A stretch of 64,000 nt of DNA from Leptolyngbya sp. BL0902 (lineage in GTDB: Bacteria; Cyanobacteriota; Cyanobacteriia; Phormidesmidales; Phormidesmidaceae): the NCBI RefSeq assembly GCF_016403105.1, contig NZ_CP046155.1, positions 682,001-746,000 on the forward strand. The letters run 5' to 3'. Under the pieces are notes generated by a model that saw nothing but the letters and a program-made list of their open reading frames with translations, ran no database searches and was not told the DNA's origin. Numbering within the stretch: position 1 is the stretch's first letter; each line of letters begins with the position of its first letter. Positions 8,607-17,846 of this stretch are shown piece after piece. Made by a program: the position numbers and the translations under genes.

Positions 8607-9308
8607 ATGTCGAACCGATCCCGTCGAGCTGGCCAGAACATACGTGAACTTGCCCTAAGGAGGCGCTTTAAGGCGGTAGCATCCTTCATCGGTGCAGGTT
8701 TACTCATTACTTTGCCATTTCTCCTAGTTGAAATTTTCAATAACTTCTTCAACCAAATTGCACTTGGCAATCCCGATCAACCACAGACATCGCTTGATAT
8801 GCCACTTGTTTTCTACTTGGCATTTGTAGTTGCAGCTCTGAGCCTAGTGGTTAATGGCGTCTTCATATGGCAGCAAGCTAATCGTGCTGACCAAGGTGCT
8901 AAGGGAGAAGAGGAGATTGGTCGCGAACTATCTTCCTTAGAACATGATGGGTGGAGCATTGAGTATGGAATGCGTTTAGGTAATAAGCTCGGTGATGCTG
9001 ATATAGTGTGCATCTCACCTCGGGGCAAAGCCTATGTCATTGATTTTAAATCCCATAAAGGTGAGGTTATAGCTGATGGAGATCAGCTCCGTCGTCGCAT
9101 GGGGAAAGAAAAATATCCCTTTGAAAAGGATTTCATCAATCAGGTGATGAAGCAAGCTCTACAGGTTCGGAAGCAAAAAGACCTGAAATTTGTTACCCCA
9201 ATCTTAGCCTTCTCCTCAGCTAGGGTATCTGTACCATCAAATAAGTTGCGTAACGTTTATATAGTTGAAAAGGTGAAATTAGTTTCTTTCTTAAGATCTC
9301 TAGGTTGA
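8607..9308 (+). CDS. NERD-domain (nuclease-related) membrane protein
   Basis: A 233-residue protein with two membrane segments (about 24-43 and 67-89) followed by a cytoplasmic NERD domain. GEEEIGREL, GDADIVCIS (Asp132) and AYVIDFKSHKGE (Asp146, Lys148) match the Glu/Asp-x-Lys pattern of restriction-endonuclease-like folds. NERD proteins are linked to nucleic acid processing, but the true activity is unproven. The gene is more AT-rich than its neighbours and flanked by 252 and 119 gene-free bases, which hints at recent acquisition. Confidence 0.75.
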   Translation: MSNRSRRAGQNIRELALRRRFKAVASFIGAGLLITLPFLLVEIFNNFFNQIALGNPDQPQTSLDMPLVFYLAFVVAALSLVVNGVFIWQQANRADQGAKGEEEIGRELSSLEHDGWSIEYGMRLGNKLGDADIVCISPRGKAYVIDFKSHKGEVIADGDQLRRRMGKEKYPFEKDFINQVMKQALQVRKQKDLKFVTPILAFSSARVSVPSNKLRNVYIVEKVKLVSFLRSLG

Positions 9309-9427
9309 TTTTGGCTGGTTATTGAGTTTCCAGAACCGCATGTCAATCGTGAACGAGGAAACTGTTTAATCGAACAATAGTTGTATTAGCTGATGGTGAA
9401 TTTTTGCAATATCATTGCAAACCTTCT

Positions 9428-12028
9428 TTACTCGCTCTCGTCCTCTACTTGGCGCAGGAGGATGATGGTGATGTCGGTTTGTTGGGCAATTTCTAGGGGC
9501 ACGTTGCCTTTTAGCACCTGGCTGAGTAGGTTTTCGCGGGACGCGCCTAGGAGAATTGCGTCGCTTTGGCACTGGTGGGAGAGGTCAATGATGGCCTCAG
9601 AAACGGAGGTGTGGGTAACAACGTGGGTACGGACGGGCCGATGCAGAGCGGTTTCGAGGTCGTCGGCCAGAACCGAGAGGTATTGCGGCGTCAGGCACTT
9701 GCCCTGTTCGGGGTGGCAGATGGTGCAGAGGTGAATGTCGGGGGTTTTGCCGAGGGTGATCAATCCCGGCAGCAGACGGTGGGCACTTTGGGCATTGGGG
9801 CCACCCGCCGTGGGCAGCAGCCAGTGGTTAAAGGTGAGGTTGCGCCCTGGACGGACGACCAGGACTTGGCAAGGGGCTTGGCGAATCAGGGTATCCACCA
9901 CGCTGTTGATGACGCGACCGGGGGTGAGGGTGGGGTGGTGCCAGCCCATGAGGACAAGGTCGATGTGGCGGTCGCGGATGATTTCCAGCAGGGTGCGGCC
10001 AATTTCGTGGGCGGCACGGACTTGGAAATGGACGGATAGGCCGCTGTGTTCGGCGTAGGAGAGGGCCAGTTGGCGCAGGGGTTCCGCCGCTTGCAGGTCT
10101 ACCTTGGCCTCGGCGGGAGCCACGCTGCGCGGCACCCGCACCACATGGACGCACTCTAGTTCGTAGTGCAATCCGTGGGCGATGGCGGCGGCGATTTTGA
10201 TGAGATCAGGGGCGGTGTTGGGGTCGGCGAGGGGGACGAGTAAGCGACCCTGCCCGGTGGCCGGAGCCCGTTGTTGGAAAACCACATAGGAGGGTTCGGC
10301 CTGGGGGCCAAGTTCTGGCAGGTCGCCGCTGACCTGATCGGACTCGGCCCGGATGATGTCGGCGCGGGTGATGATGCCCACCAGTTTGTTGCCCTCGGTG
10401 ACGGGCAAACGGCTGAGCTTGAGGCGGTTCAGCAGGTGCAGCACCCTGGGCAGAGGCGCATCGGGGGAAACGGTGACGGGGTGAGGCGTCATCAAATCCT
10501 TCAGGGTGAGGTAGGGTTCGAGGCCGCTGGCCTCGCCTAGGTCGCTTTGGGTGACGATGCCCACCAGTCGGCCTTCTTCCAGCACCGGGAAGCCGCGATG
10601 GTGGGATCGAGAAAAGGCTTGGACAACTTCCGGCAGAGTGATTTGGCTGGAGAGGGTTTCTACCCGCCGCTGCATCAAGTCCGCCGCTGTGAGGTGCGCC
10701 CAGGGGTTGTTGGCCTGGGCCACGGGTTCGAGGTGAATGCCCTTCATTTCTAGCAGGCGATTATATATAGAGCCTTGATTGGCTCGGTCGGCAATCAGGT
10801 AGGCGATGCCGGAACCAATCATCAGGGGCAGCACCAGGTTAAAGTTGGCGGTCATCTCAAAGACGATGACGATGGCGGTAATGGGCACCCCCGTCACCGC
10901 ACTAAAAAACGCGCCCATTCCGGTGAGGGCGTAGGTCGTCGTGCTACCTAGCGCTTCTGGCATGGGCCAAGCCCCGAACCCTGTGTAGGCTGCCTGAGCC
11001 AGGAAACTCACTAGGCACCCCAACGCCGCCCCCAGCACCAGGGACGGGGCAAAAATTCCCCCCGCTGCGCCTGATCCGTAGGCCAGCAGCGTCAGCAAAA
11101 ACTTGACCACAAAGGCCACGGCGATCAACTGCCAACCCGCCGATCCGGTAACGAAAAATTCCTGAAGGCCCGTGTTATCCACCGCCGCCACGGGCACAAA
11201 CACCCCCACCAGGCCCGTGATCAACCCCGCCAAGCCAATGCGCCCCGGCAAACCCAGGGTTTTGAACTGCCGAAAAAAGGCCAAACTGCCGAAGATACCC
11301 CGCCGAAACAGCGACCCCAGCAGTCCGGCCAGCAGCCCCAACACCACCAAAAACGGCAGGTCATAGACCGACAGGCTGACGGGCTTGGCTTCCATCACCA
11401 GGTTGAGCCCCTGGCCCCCCAACAGCCGCGACACCACCGCCCCAATAAACGAGGCCAAAATGGCGCTGCCCAGGGTGAGGTCAGAGAAATCCTGGAGCAG
11501 TTCCTCCACCACAAACAGCACCCCGGCAATGGGTGCATTGAACCCCGCCGCCAGCCCCGCCGCCGCCCCCGCCGAAATGAGTTGCCGTCGATACTCCGGT
11601 GAGGTGGGCACCCAACGGCTGAGCTGCGCCGCTAGGGCCGCTCCAATCTGCACCGTTGGCCCCTGGCGTCCCAAGGATAGGCCCGACCCCAGGGCCAGCA
11701 GCGTACTGCCCAGTTTCACTAGAGCCACCCGCAAATTTAGGGGCATTTTGGCAAACCCCAGCGCCGCTTTTACCTGGGGAATGCCGCTGCCCGACGCCTC
11801 CGGGGCCAGCCGCTCCACCAGCCAGCCCGACAGGTAGCCGCCACCCAGGCCAATCAACGGCAGCGCCAGCCAGAGCGGTAAGGTGGTGTGGGTGCGCCAC
11901 AGGGTCAGCCATTCCACCCCCTGCTTTAGCAGCACCGCCGCCAACCCCGACACCAGCCCAATCACGCAGGCTTCGACCACGGCTACGCGCTTTCGACTGA
12001 GGAACGGCTCTAGGCGCTTTTGTAACAT
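9428..12028 (-). CDS. ClC-type chloride channel/transporter with CBS pair and USP domains
   Basis: An 866-residue membrane protein. The ClC core (about 1-435) shows GSGIPQVKAAL (80-90), GRQGPTVQIGAA (120-131), GFNAPIAGVLFVVEE and GGIFAPSLVLGAALG (323-337). A CBS pair follows (about 450-570), then two universal-stress-protein-like halves (about 590-866), with ATP-type glycine signatures such as GWHHPTLTPGRVINSVVD. The gating glutamate of the usual GREGP motif is replaced by Gln122. In this family that glutamate couples chloride to protons, so channel-like conduction or altered coupling is inferred. The CBS and USP domains suggest control by adenine nucleotides. Confidence 0.9.
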   Translation of the reverse strand: MLQKRLEPFLSRKRVAVVEACVIGLVSGLAAVLLKQGVEWLTLWRTHTTLPLWLALPLIGLGGGYLSGWLVERLAPEASGSGIPQVKAALGFAKMPLNLRVALVKLGSTLLALGSGLSLGRQGPTVQIGAALAAQLSRWVPTSPEYRRQLISAGAAAGLAAGFNAPIAGVLFVVEELLQDFSDLTLGSAILASFIGAVVSRLLGGQGLNLVMEAKPVSLSVYDLPFLVVLGLLAGLLGSLFRRGIFGSLAFFRQFKTLGLPGRIGLAGLITGLVGVFVPVAAVDNTGLQEFFVTGSAGWQLIAVAFVVKFLLTLLAYGSGAAGGIFAPSLVLGAALGCLVSFLAQAAYTGFGAWPMPEALGSTTTYALTGMGAFFSAVTGVPITAIVIVFEMTANFNLVLPLMIGSGIAYLIADRANQGSIYNRLLEMKGIHLEPVAQANNPWAHLTAADLMQRRVETLSSQITLPEVVQAFSRSHHRGFPVLEEGRLVGIVTQSDLGEASGLEPYLTLKDLMTPHPVTVSPDAPLPRVLHLLNRLKLSRLPVTEGNKLVGIITRADIIRAESDQVSGDLPELGPQAEPSYVVFQQRAPATGQGRLLVPLADPNTAPDLIKIAAAIAHGLHYELECVHVVRVPRSVAPAEAKVDLQAAEPLRQLALSYAEHSGLSVHFQVRAAHEIGRTLLEIIRDRHIDLVLMGWHHPTLTPGRVINSVVDTLIRQAPCQVLVVRPGRNLTFNHWLLPTAGGPNAQSAHRLLPGLITLGKTPDIHLCTICHPEQGKCLTPQYLSVLADDLETALHRPVRTHVVTHTSVSEAIIDLSHQCQSDAILLGASRENLLSQVLKGNVPLEIAQQTDITIILLRQVEDESE

Positions 12029-12196
12029 TACAGATCGGCGGACTGGCCTAATTTTTCTAAGGAAATGCCCTCAAAATAGTAGCCCGTCCTGGCTAGGATG
12101 ACAGGCCAGAGGACTGTTTTAGCCTTGAGACTCACTTGCCTGAACTCGATACTGAACCTGGTAAAGTAGCCAATGTACGGTTATGGTCTGGCAGCC

Positions 12197-12592
12197 ATGA
12201 ATGACCCCAATGTTTCTATGAGCGGCTGTTCCACCTTCGCGAGCCCCGATCCAGGAATCTCCTTCTCAACCCCAGAACCAGGGCTCACGATTGACGATGT
12301 GCAGCGCCACCTCAACCGCTCGCGGGCCTCGGTTTACCGCTACGCCAACACCGACCCCGCCCTGCTCAACCCGCCCTACAACCCCCAAAAGCTGAATCCT
12401 GAACTGCGTCAGAATAAGGACGAACCGCTGCTATTCCGTGCCCAGGAAGTGCGCCGCTTTGCCGAGGAAGTGCTGGGGCTTCAGCCCATCATTCAGGTGC
12501 AGCCCGCCCCTGAAACTGCCACCAACGACCTGCTGCGGCAAATTCTGGCGGAACTCAAGGCCATTCGCCAGCACCTAGAGCGGCAAGATTAG
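12197..12592 (+). CDS. Conserved hypothetical protein, possible DNA-binding helix-turn-helix
   Basis: A 131-residue protein. The middle part, LTIDDVQRHLNRSRASVYRY, looks like a helix-turn-helix of the MerR/excisionase sort, and a basic segment follows. The C-terminus, LLRQILAELKAIRQHLERQD, is an amphipathic helix that could oligomerise. ATG at 12197 is preferred; an in-frame start at 12173 would add eight residues. It is divergent from the ClC gene, so it may regulate it. That is positional inference only. Confidence 0.6.
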   Translation: MNDPNVSMSGCSTFASPDPGISFSTPEPGLTIDDVQRHLNRSRASVYRYANTDPALLNPPYNPQKLNPELRQNKDEPLLFRAQEVRRFAEEVLGLQPIIQVQPAPETATNDLLRQILAELKAIRQHLERQD

Positions 12593-12783
12593 GGCCAGAA
12601 CCAGATCGCCACCGCCTCCATTGGCCCAGGGATAAGGTTATTCAAGCTTTTCACCCCTATCAGGAAAATCAATCGTAAATCTGGTGGGATTTACCGAACA
12701 GAGATGTTATCGTTTTATTCATAGACTTTTGTCGATGCAAAAGTTTTCAACATTTATTAACTTCAATAAAAGGATTTACGGTG

Positions 12784-14493
12784 ATGGCGATGGGCATCAC
12801 GAATCGGATTAGCTTCCGCCACTGGCGGGGCGACTTGTTTGGGGGCGTCACCGCTGCGGTGATTGCGTTGCCGATGGCCCTGGCCTTTGGGGTGGCCTCT
12901 GGGGCTGGCCCTGCATCGGGTCTCTATGGGGCCGTGATTGTGGGCTTTTTTGCGGCGTTGTTTGGGGGCACGCCGACCCTGATTTCCGAGCCTACGGGGC
13001 CGATGACAGTGGTGTTCACTGCCGTTATCGCTCAACTGGTGGCGGCAAATCCCGAAAACGGCTTGGCGATGGCCTTTACGGTCGCCATGCTGGCGGGTTT
13101 CTTCCAGATTATTTTTGGAGTTCTCAAACTGGGGCGCTACGTCACCCTCATGCCCTACCCGGTGATTTCCGGCTTTATGTCGGGGATTGGGGTAATTCTG
13201 ATTATCCTGCAACTGGGGCCATTTTTGGGCCATGCCACCCCCAAGGGCGGCGTGGTCGGCACCCTCACCAGTTTGCCAGAACTGATCAGCACCCTGGATC
13301 CGGCAGAGGTGGCTCTGGGGGTGTTCTCCCTGGCGGTGCTGTTTTTAATGCCGAAGCAGATGAAGCGCTGGGTTCCCCCCCAGTTGCTGGTGCTGGTGGC
13401 TGGGACGATTCTGGCGCTCACCGTATTTGCGGGGTCTGACCTGCGGCTGATTGGGGAAATTCCCACTGGATTGCCTATCCTGCAACTGCCCATCTTCAGC
13501 GCTGACCAACTGCGGGTGATGCTGGTGGATGGCCTGGTGCTGGGGATGCTGGGCTGTATTGATGCCCTGCTGACGGCGATGATTGCCGACAGCATTACCC
13601 GTACCCAAAGCGACCCCAACAAGGAACTGATCGGCCAAGGGATCGGCAACCTGATGTCGGGTCTGTTTGGCGGTATGCCCGGTGCCGGGGCCACCATGGG
13701 TACGGTGGTCAACATCCAGGCTGGGGGGCGCACGGCGCTATCGGGGCTGATTCGGGCCGCGATTCTGCTGGTGGTCGTCCTCTGGGCGGCTCCGCTGACC
13801 AAGGTGATTCCCCTGGCGGTGCTGGCGGGGATTGCCGTGAAAGTTGGCTTTGACATTCTGGACTGGAGCTTCCTGAAACGGGCGCACCATGTGTCTTGGA
13901 AGGGCACCGCCATCATGTATGGGGTGATGTTCCTCACCGTGTTTGTAGACTTGATTGTGGCCGTGGGGGTGGGCGTGTTCATCGCCAATATGCTCACCAT
14001 CGACCGCCTCAGCAGCCTGCAATCGGAGGGTGTGCGCACCATCACCGACTTTGACGGCGACTTTCCCCTCAACGAGGAAGAAAACGCCCTCATGGATCGG
14101 GCCAAGGGTCGGATTCTGCTCTTCCACCTAGATGGCCCCATGATCTTCGGCGTGGCGCGGGCCATTTCCCAAGAGCACACCGCCATGGAAGACCACGATG
14201 TGCTGATTGTGGACTTGCAGGATGTGCCTCACCTGGGCGTCACCGCTGCCCTGGCGCTGGAAAACGCCATCCAGGACGCGGCAGATGCCGGACGCCAGGT
14301 GTTCCTCGTTGGTGCCAAGGGCAAAACCCTGAAGCGTCTGGAAAAACTGGGTGTGCTGCGGTTTGTTCCCGCTGAGCACCTGGTCCAAACTCGCGCCGAA
14401 GCCCTGAAGGCATCTCTCAAGGTGCTGGCGACCATCGACGGCATCGACTCCTCCAGCGACATGGCCGAATCGGAAGTCCCCCGCATGGTCTAG
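12784..14493 (+). CDS. bicA: Sodium-dependent bicarbonate transporter BicA (SulP family)
   Basis: A 569-residue SulP transporter with a C-terminal STAS domain. The N-terminus ITNRISFRHWRGDLFGG and the following ALPMALAFGVASGAG and TLISEPTGPMTVV closely follow Synechococcus BicA. The STAS part, about 430-550, includes the VLIVDLQDVPHLGVTAALAL core. BicA imports HCO3- with Na+ at low affinity and high flux. The start is uncertain: GTG 12781, ATG 12784 and ATG 12790 are all in frame behind an AAAGGA sequence (12768-12773). The Na+/H+ antiporter downstream would restore the sodium gradient. Confidence 0.93.
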   Translation: MAMGITNRISFRHWRGDLFGGVTAAVIALPMALAFGVASGAGPASGLYGAVIVGFFAALFGGTPTLISEPTGPMTVVFTAVIAQLVAANPENGLAMAFTVAMLAGFFQIIFGVLKLGRYVTLMPYPVISGFMSGIGVILIILQLGPFLGHATPKGGVVGTLTSLPELISTLDPAEVALGVFSLAVLFLMPKQMKRWVPPQLLVLVAGTILALTVFAGSDLRLIGEIPTGLPILQLPIFSADQLRVMLVDGLVLGMLGCIDALLTAMIADSITRTQSDPNKELIGQGIGNLMSGLFGGMPGAGATMGTVVNIQAGGRTALSGLIRAAILLVVVLWAAPLTKVIPLAVLAGIAVKVGFDILDWSFLKRAHHVSWKGTAIMYGVMFLTVFVDLIVAVGVGVFIANMLTIDRLSSLQSEGVRTITDFDGDFPLNEEENALMDRAKGRILLFHLDGPMIFGVARAISQEHTAMEDHDVLIVDLQDVPHLGVTAALALENAIQDAADAGRQVFLVGAKGKTLKRLEKLGVLRFVPAEHLVQTRAEALKASLKVLATIDGIDSSSDMAESEVPRMV

Positions 14494-14534
14494 GGTTCCC
14501 TCCCAACCTAGGGTGGGCACTAACCACCCTACAC

Positions 14535-14578
14535 TTCCGGCTTCCTTCTCCTGGGGGAAGAGGCGCTGGGGGTGAGCG
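14535..14578. repeat. Degenerate half of the REP-like repeat
   Basis: The stretch TTCCGGCTTCCTTCTCC, then GGGGGAAGAGGCGCTGGGGGTGAGCG, matches the right half of the REP-like element at 5136 and 28906, with several substitutions that weaken the stem. The left half is missing. It lies between bicA and the antiporter gene. Confidence 0.45.
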
Positions 14579-14624
14579 TCAGCCCGCCAATTTTCAACCA
14601 TTGTGTTAGAAGGTATCCACACTG

Positions 14625-16040
14625 ATGACTGAGATTCTATCCAGCCTATCCTGGCTATCCTGGGCCGACACGCCCCTGACCTCCACCCTGTCGCCCCTGC
14701 TGGCGGCGGCAACCGAAACCGACGCCGAAACCGGGCCGATTGTCCTGGCTGGGGTGTTGCTCAGCCTGGTGGTGATCTACATCGCCAGCAAACTCGGTGG
14801 CGAACTGTCTCGCCTGGTAGACCTGCCCCCGGTGTTAGGGGAACTGGTGGCCGGGGTGATTGTGGGAGCCTCCGCCCTACACCTGATTGTCTTCCCCGAA
14901 AGCGGGGCCGTTGCGGCAGATTCCCAATTGATGAGCCTGCTGCAATGGCTGGGTGGATTGTCCCCCGAAGCCGTCACCGAGGTGTTCAAAAGCCAGAGCG
15001 AAGTGGTCTCGGTGCTGGCAGAACTGGGCGTGATCATTCTGCTGTTTGAAATCGGCCTAGAATCCGACCTGCGCGAATTGCAAAAGGTGGGCTACCAGGC
15101 GGCAATTGTGGCCGTTGTGGGTGTGGTTGCTCCCTTTGCTCTGGGCACCGTTGGGCTGATGACTCTGTTCCATGTGCCCACCATTCCCGCCATTTTTGCG
15201 GGTGCTGCGTTGACCGCCACCAGCATCGGCATTACCTCCAAGGTGCTGTCGGAAATTGGCCAGCTCAAATCCGCCGAGGGCCAAATTATCGTCGGTGCAG
15301 CGGTGATTGACGACGTACTGGGCATCATCGTCCTAGCCGTGGTCGCCAGCTTGGCCAAAACGGGCGAAGTAGACGTGATGAACGTCATCTACCTGATCGC
15401 TAGCGCCACCGGGTTCCTGCTAGGCGCTATCTTCCTGGGCAAATTCTTCAACACCTCCTTCGTCGCCATTGCCGACAAACTGCAAACTCGCGGCAACCTG
15501 GTGATTCCGGCCCTCACCTTCGCCTTTTTGATGGCCTTCCTCGCCAACGTCATTCACCTAGAAGCCATTCTGGGGGCCTTCGCCGCTGGTCTGGTGCTGG
15601 ATGAAACCGACAAGCGCAAGGAGCTTGACCTCCAAATCATGCCCATCGCCGACATCCTAGTGCCGATCTTCTTCGTCACCGTGGGGGCCAAGGCCGACCT
15701 AGGCGTGCTCAACCCCGCCGTTCCTGCCAACCGCGAAGGTCTGGTCATTGCCCTCTTCCTGCTGGCCGTCGCCATCCTGGGCAAAGTGGTCACGGGCTGG
15801 ACCACCTTCGGCCAAGCTCAGCTCAACAAGCTGGCCATCGGCATCGGCATGGTGCCTCGCGGCGAGGTAGGCCTGGTGTTTGCGGGCATCGGCTCCGCCA
15901 GCGGCGTGCTGTCCAAACCCCTGGAAGCGGCCATCATCATCATGGTGATCGCCACCACCTTCCTGGCTCCGCCCTTCCTCCGCATTGCCTTCAAGGGCTC
16001 CGAGGAAGAGACCACGGCCAAAGCCGACCCGGCCTCCTAA
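14625..16040 (+). CDS. Na+/H+ antiporter, CPA2 family (NhaS3/NapA-like)
   Basis: A 471-residue membrane antiporter. The ion-binding aspartate pair of CPA2 proteins is at Asp229-Asp230 in GAAVIDDVLGIIVLA. Other family blocks are LPPVLGELVAGVIVG (68-82), LLFEIGLESDL and GMVPRGEVGLVFAGIG. It exchanges Na+ for H+ across the cytoplasmic or thylakoid membrane. The position directly after bicA is a known cyanobacterial arrangement and suggests it recycles Na+ entering with bicarbonate. The paralogue assignment (NhaS3) is inferred. Confidence 0.9.
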   Translation: MTEILSSLSWLSWADTPLTSTLSPLLAAATETDAETGPIVLAGVLLSLVVIYIASKLGGELSRLVDLPPVLGELVAGVIVGASALHLIVFPESGAVAADSQLMSLLQWLGGLSPEAVTEVFKSQSEVVSVLAELGVIILLFEIGLESDLRELQKVGYQAAIVAVVGVVAPFALGTVGLMTLFHVPTIPAIFAGAALTATSIGITSKVLSEIGQLKSAEGQIIVGAAVIDDVLGIIVLAVVASLAKTGEVDVMNVIYLIASATGFLLGAIFLGKFFNTSFVAIADKLQTRGNLVIPALTFAFLMAFLANVIHLEAILGAFAAGLVLDETDKRKELDLQIMPIADILVPIFFVTVGAKADLGVLNPAVPANREGLVIALFLLAVAILGKVVTGWTTFGQAQLNKLAIGIGMVPRGEVGLVFAGIGSASGVLSKPLEAAIIIMVIATTFLAPPFLRIAFKGSEEETTAKADPAS

Positions 16041-16219
16041 CCTAGCGCTAGGGCCAACCCGTAGGGGCGAGGTCTCCTCGCCCTGGGCATCCCCCCATCA
16101 TCCTTACCCTATCGTGGCTCACCTGGTTTCCTAAAACCCAACCCAAAGCGTCAACGCTGAGACGATGGCTCCTACGGTAGGGGCGCTAAACTGACACCAT
16201 TTCTCTTTGGGCGTTGGCG

Positions 16220-17293
16220 ATGCATCTGTTTCCATTTCGGCGATGGTCTGAGGTGACAGGGAACTTTCCAAAGGCCCTGTCAATGCTATTGATCTTGGGG
16301 GCAGGCATTCTCCTACTTAGCCTCAAAGTTGGTCTAAATCAGTGGTCATTGGTACCCCAAGCCTCTCTGAGTCAGCCTGCCGCCCTGCCCACCCAGATCG
16401 AGCGAGTAGAAACCGGAATTTTTGCCATCAGCGTTTACGATATTGACCTCACAAGCAACTCGTTTTATGCCGATTTCTATGTGTGGTTTAAGTGGAGAGG
16501 AGCCATTGATCCCATTACCTATCTAGAAGTCACCAACAGTATCAGCGATTGGTCAATGATGTCTGTCCCGGCCCACCCTGAACCAGAGCAATTACCCGAC
16601 GGGCGCTTTTACCAAATCTCACGGGTGGAGGGTCGTTTCCTCCAACCCTTTGACCTCAAACGCTATCCCCTCGATCAGTACAACCTCAGCATTTTCATGG
16701 AGAACTCGGCCTACACCACGGATCAACTGGTCTATGTCGCGGATAACGAGGCATCGGGCTATTCCCAGTTTTTGACCATTCCCGGTTGGTCAATTATGGG
16801 ATCTGCCATCGATAGTCTGGTGCGAACCTACGACACCAACTTTGGCGATCCGCGTCTGTCGAGTCAGTCGGAACATTCGGTGCTGTGCTACTCCCTCAAC
16901 ATTGCCCGCCCCTGGAGCTTTTTTGTTTGGAAACTGCTGTTGCCGCTGTTAATTGTGCTGGCCTCAAGCTGTGCCGCTTTGTTGCTGGCTCCCCAGCACA
17001 TTGATTCGCGGGTAGCGCTTCCGGTAACGGCTCTGTTGACGGCGGTTTTTCTGCAAGAGACCTACGCAGACGCCCTACCAGACCTAGGCTATCTAGTGCT
17101 GATGGATAAAATCTACGTGATTGCCTACATCCTAATTTTTGCCTCCATTGTAGAGGTGATCATCACCGCCTACTGGATGGATAAAAACGATGCCACCTGG
17201 ACAAAGCGAGTGATGTGGGCAGACTGGGTTCTGCTAGGTTTACAAATCGTTGTGATGACCACTGGATTAACCTGGTTAGTGACACAATCTTAA
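16220..17293 (+). CDS. Pentameric ligand-gated ion channel homologue (Cys-loop superfamily)
   Basis: A 357-residue protein with the full prokaryotic pLGIC layout: a leader helix (about 20-40), an extracellular beta domain (55-230) with the hallmark RYPLDQYNLSIFMEN (148-162), pre-M1 ARPWSFFVW, M1 (236-256), pore-lining M2 IDSRVALPVTALLTAVFLQE (261-280), an M2-M3 loop with Pro, M3 with YVIAYILIFASIVEVIITAYW, and M4 (334-355). The eukaryotic disulfide loop is absent, as in GLIC and ELIC. GLIC is proton-gated; the ligand here is unknown. ATG 16220 is chosen over TTG 16214. Its neighbours are a bicarbonate/sodium/proton transport group. Confidence 0.85.
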   Translation: MHLFPFRRWSEVTGNFPKALSMLLILGAGILLLSLKVGLNQWSLVPQASLSQPAALPTQIERVETGIFAISVYDIDLTSNSFYADFYVWFKWRGAIDPITYLEVTNSISDWSMMSVPAHPEPEQLPDGRFYQISRVEGRFLQPFDLKRYPLDQYNLSIFMENSAYTTDQLVYVADNEASGYSQFLTIPGWSIMGSAIDSLVRTYDTNFGDPRLSSQSEHSVLCYSLNIARPWSFFVWKLLLPLLIVLASSCAALLLAPQHIDSRVALPVTALLTAVFLQETYADALPDLGYLVLMDKIYVIAYILIFASIVEVIITAYWMDKNDATWTKRVMWADWVLLGLQIVVMTTGLTWLVTQS

Positions 17294-17390
17294 AAGCATC
17301 TGAAGCATGATGAGCGGCCATGGCAGATTCCAATTGATGCAATATTCACAATAACCAAAGGGCTTAGGTGTCCTGTCTCTAGATCGGGGC

Positions 17391-17414
17391 AATGCCATCT
17401 ACGGGGATGGCATT
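17391..17414 (+). promoter_or_regulatory. Perfect 9-bp hairpin ahead of the Mrp-like operon
   Basis: AATGCCATC and GATGGCATT form a perfect stem around a six-base loop, 75 bases before the mrpC start. No T-run follows, so a simple intrinsic terminator is unlikely. It could end the channel transcript, stabilise the leader or act as an operator. The mrpC gene itself has a GGGGAGG ribosome-binding sequence at 17472-17478. Confidence 0.4.
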
Positions 17415-17489
17415 CTGGCAAGATAAAGTTAATCTAGAAAGTTATTCAATTGTCATTGAAGAAAGTTATTTGGGGAGGCAAAGAAAAGA

Positions 17490-17846
17490 ATGGAAATCGG
17501 GGGAAGTACGATACTCTATGCCTGTGTCTATGCCACCATTTTGATGGGCTTTTTCGGCATCATCTTTAAAGAACACTTGGTCATGAAAATCATCGCCATG
17601 GATGTGATGAGTACCGGAGTGGTCGCCCTATTTGTGTTGGTGGCAGCAAGAACTGGGGTACGTACTCCCATTTTGACCGAGGGCGCAAGTTCTAGCTATG
17701 CCGATCCGGTGCCCCAGGCGGTAATTTTGACCGCCATTGTGATTGGTTTCTCCATCCAAGCCTTGATGCTGGTGGGGGTGATGAAACTGGCGAGGGATAA
17801 CCCCACGCTAGAAGCTCGCATTATCGAAAAGGGGTATGAGCCATGA
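17490..17846 (+). CDS. mrpC: Mrp-type cation/proton antiporter subunit C (NuoK-like)
   Basis: A 118-residue, three-helix membrane protein of the NuoK/MnhC family. The MGFFGIIFKEHLVMKIIAMD and VPQAVILTAIVIGFSIQAL segments are typical, including the Glu within the second helix region. It works within a multi-subunit Na+(K+)/H+ antiporter. Its stop overlaps the start of the next gene (ATGA at 17843), a sign of coupled translation. It opens the C-D-D-E-F operon. Confidence 0.85.
   Translation: MEIGGSTILYACVYATILMGFFGIIFKEHLVMKIIAMDVMSTGVVALFVLVAARTGVRTPILTEGASSSYADPVPQAVILTAIVIGFSIQALMLVGVMKLARDNPTLEARIIEKGYEP

Noticed and set aside
13155-14186. 343-codon open frame opposite bicA on the minus strand
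   Set aside because: Mirrors a well-supported SulP gene; Ser/Arg/Pro-rich product with no motif. GC-rich codon use leaves the antisense frame open.
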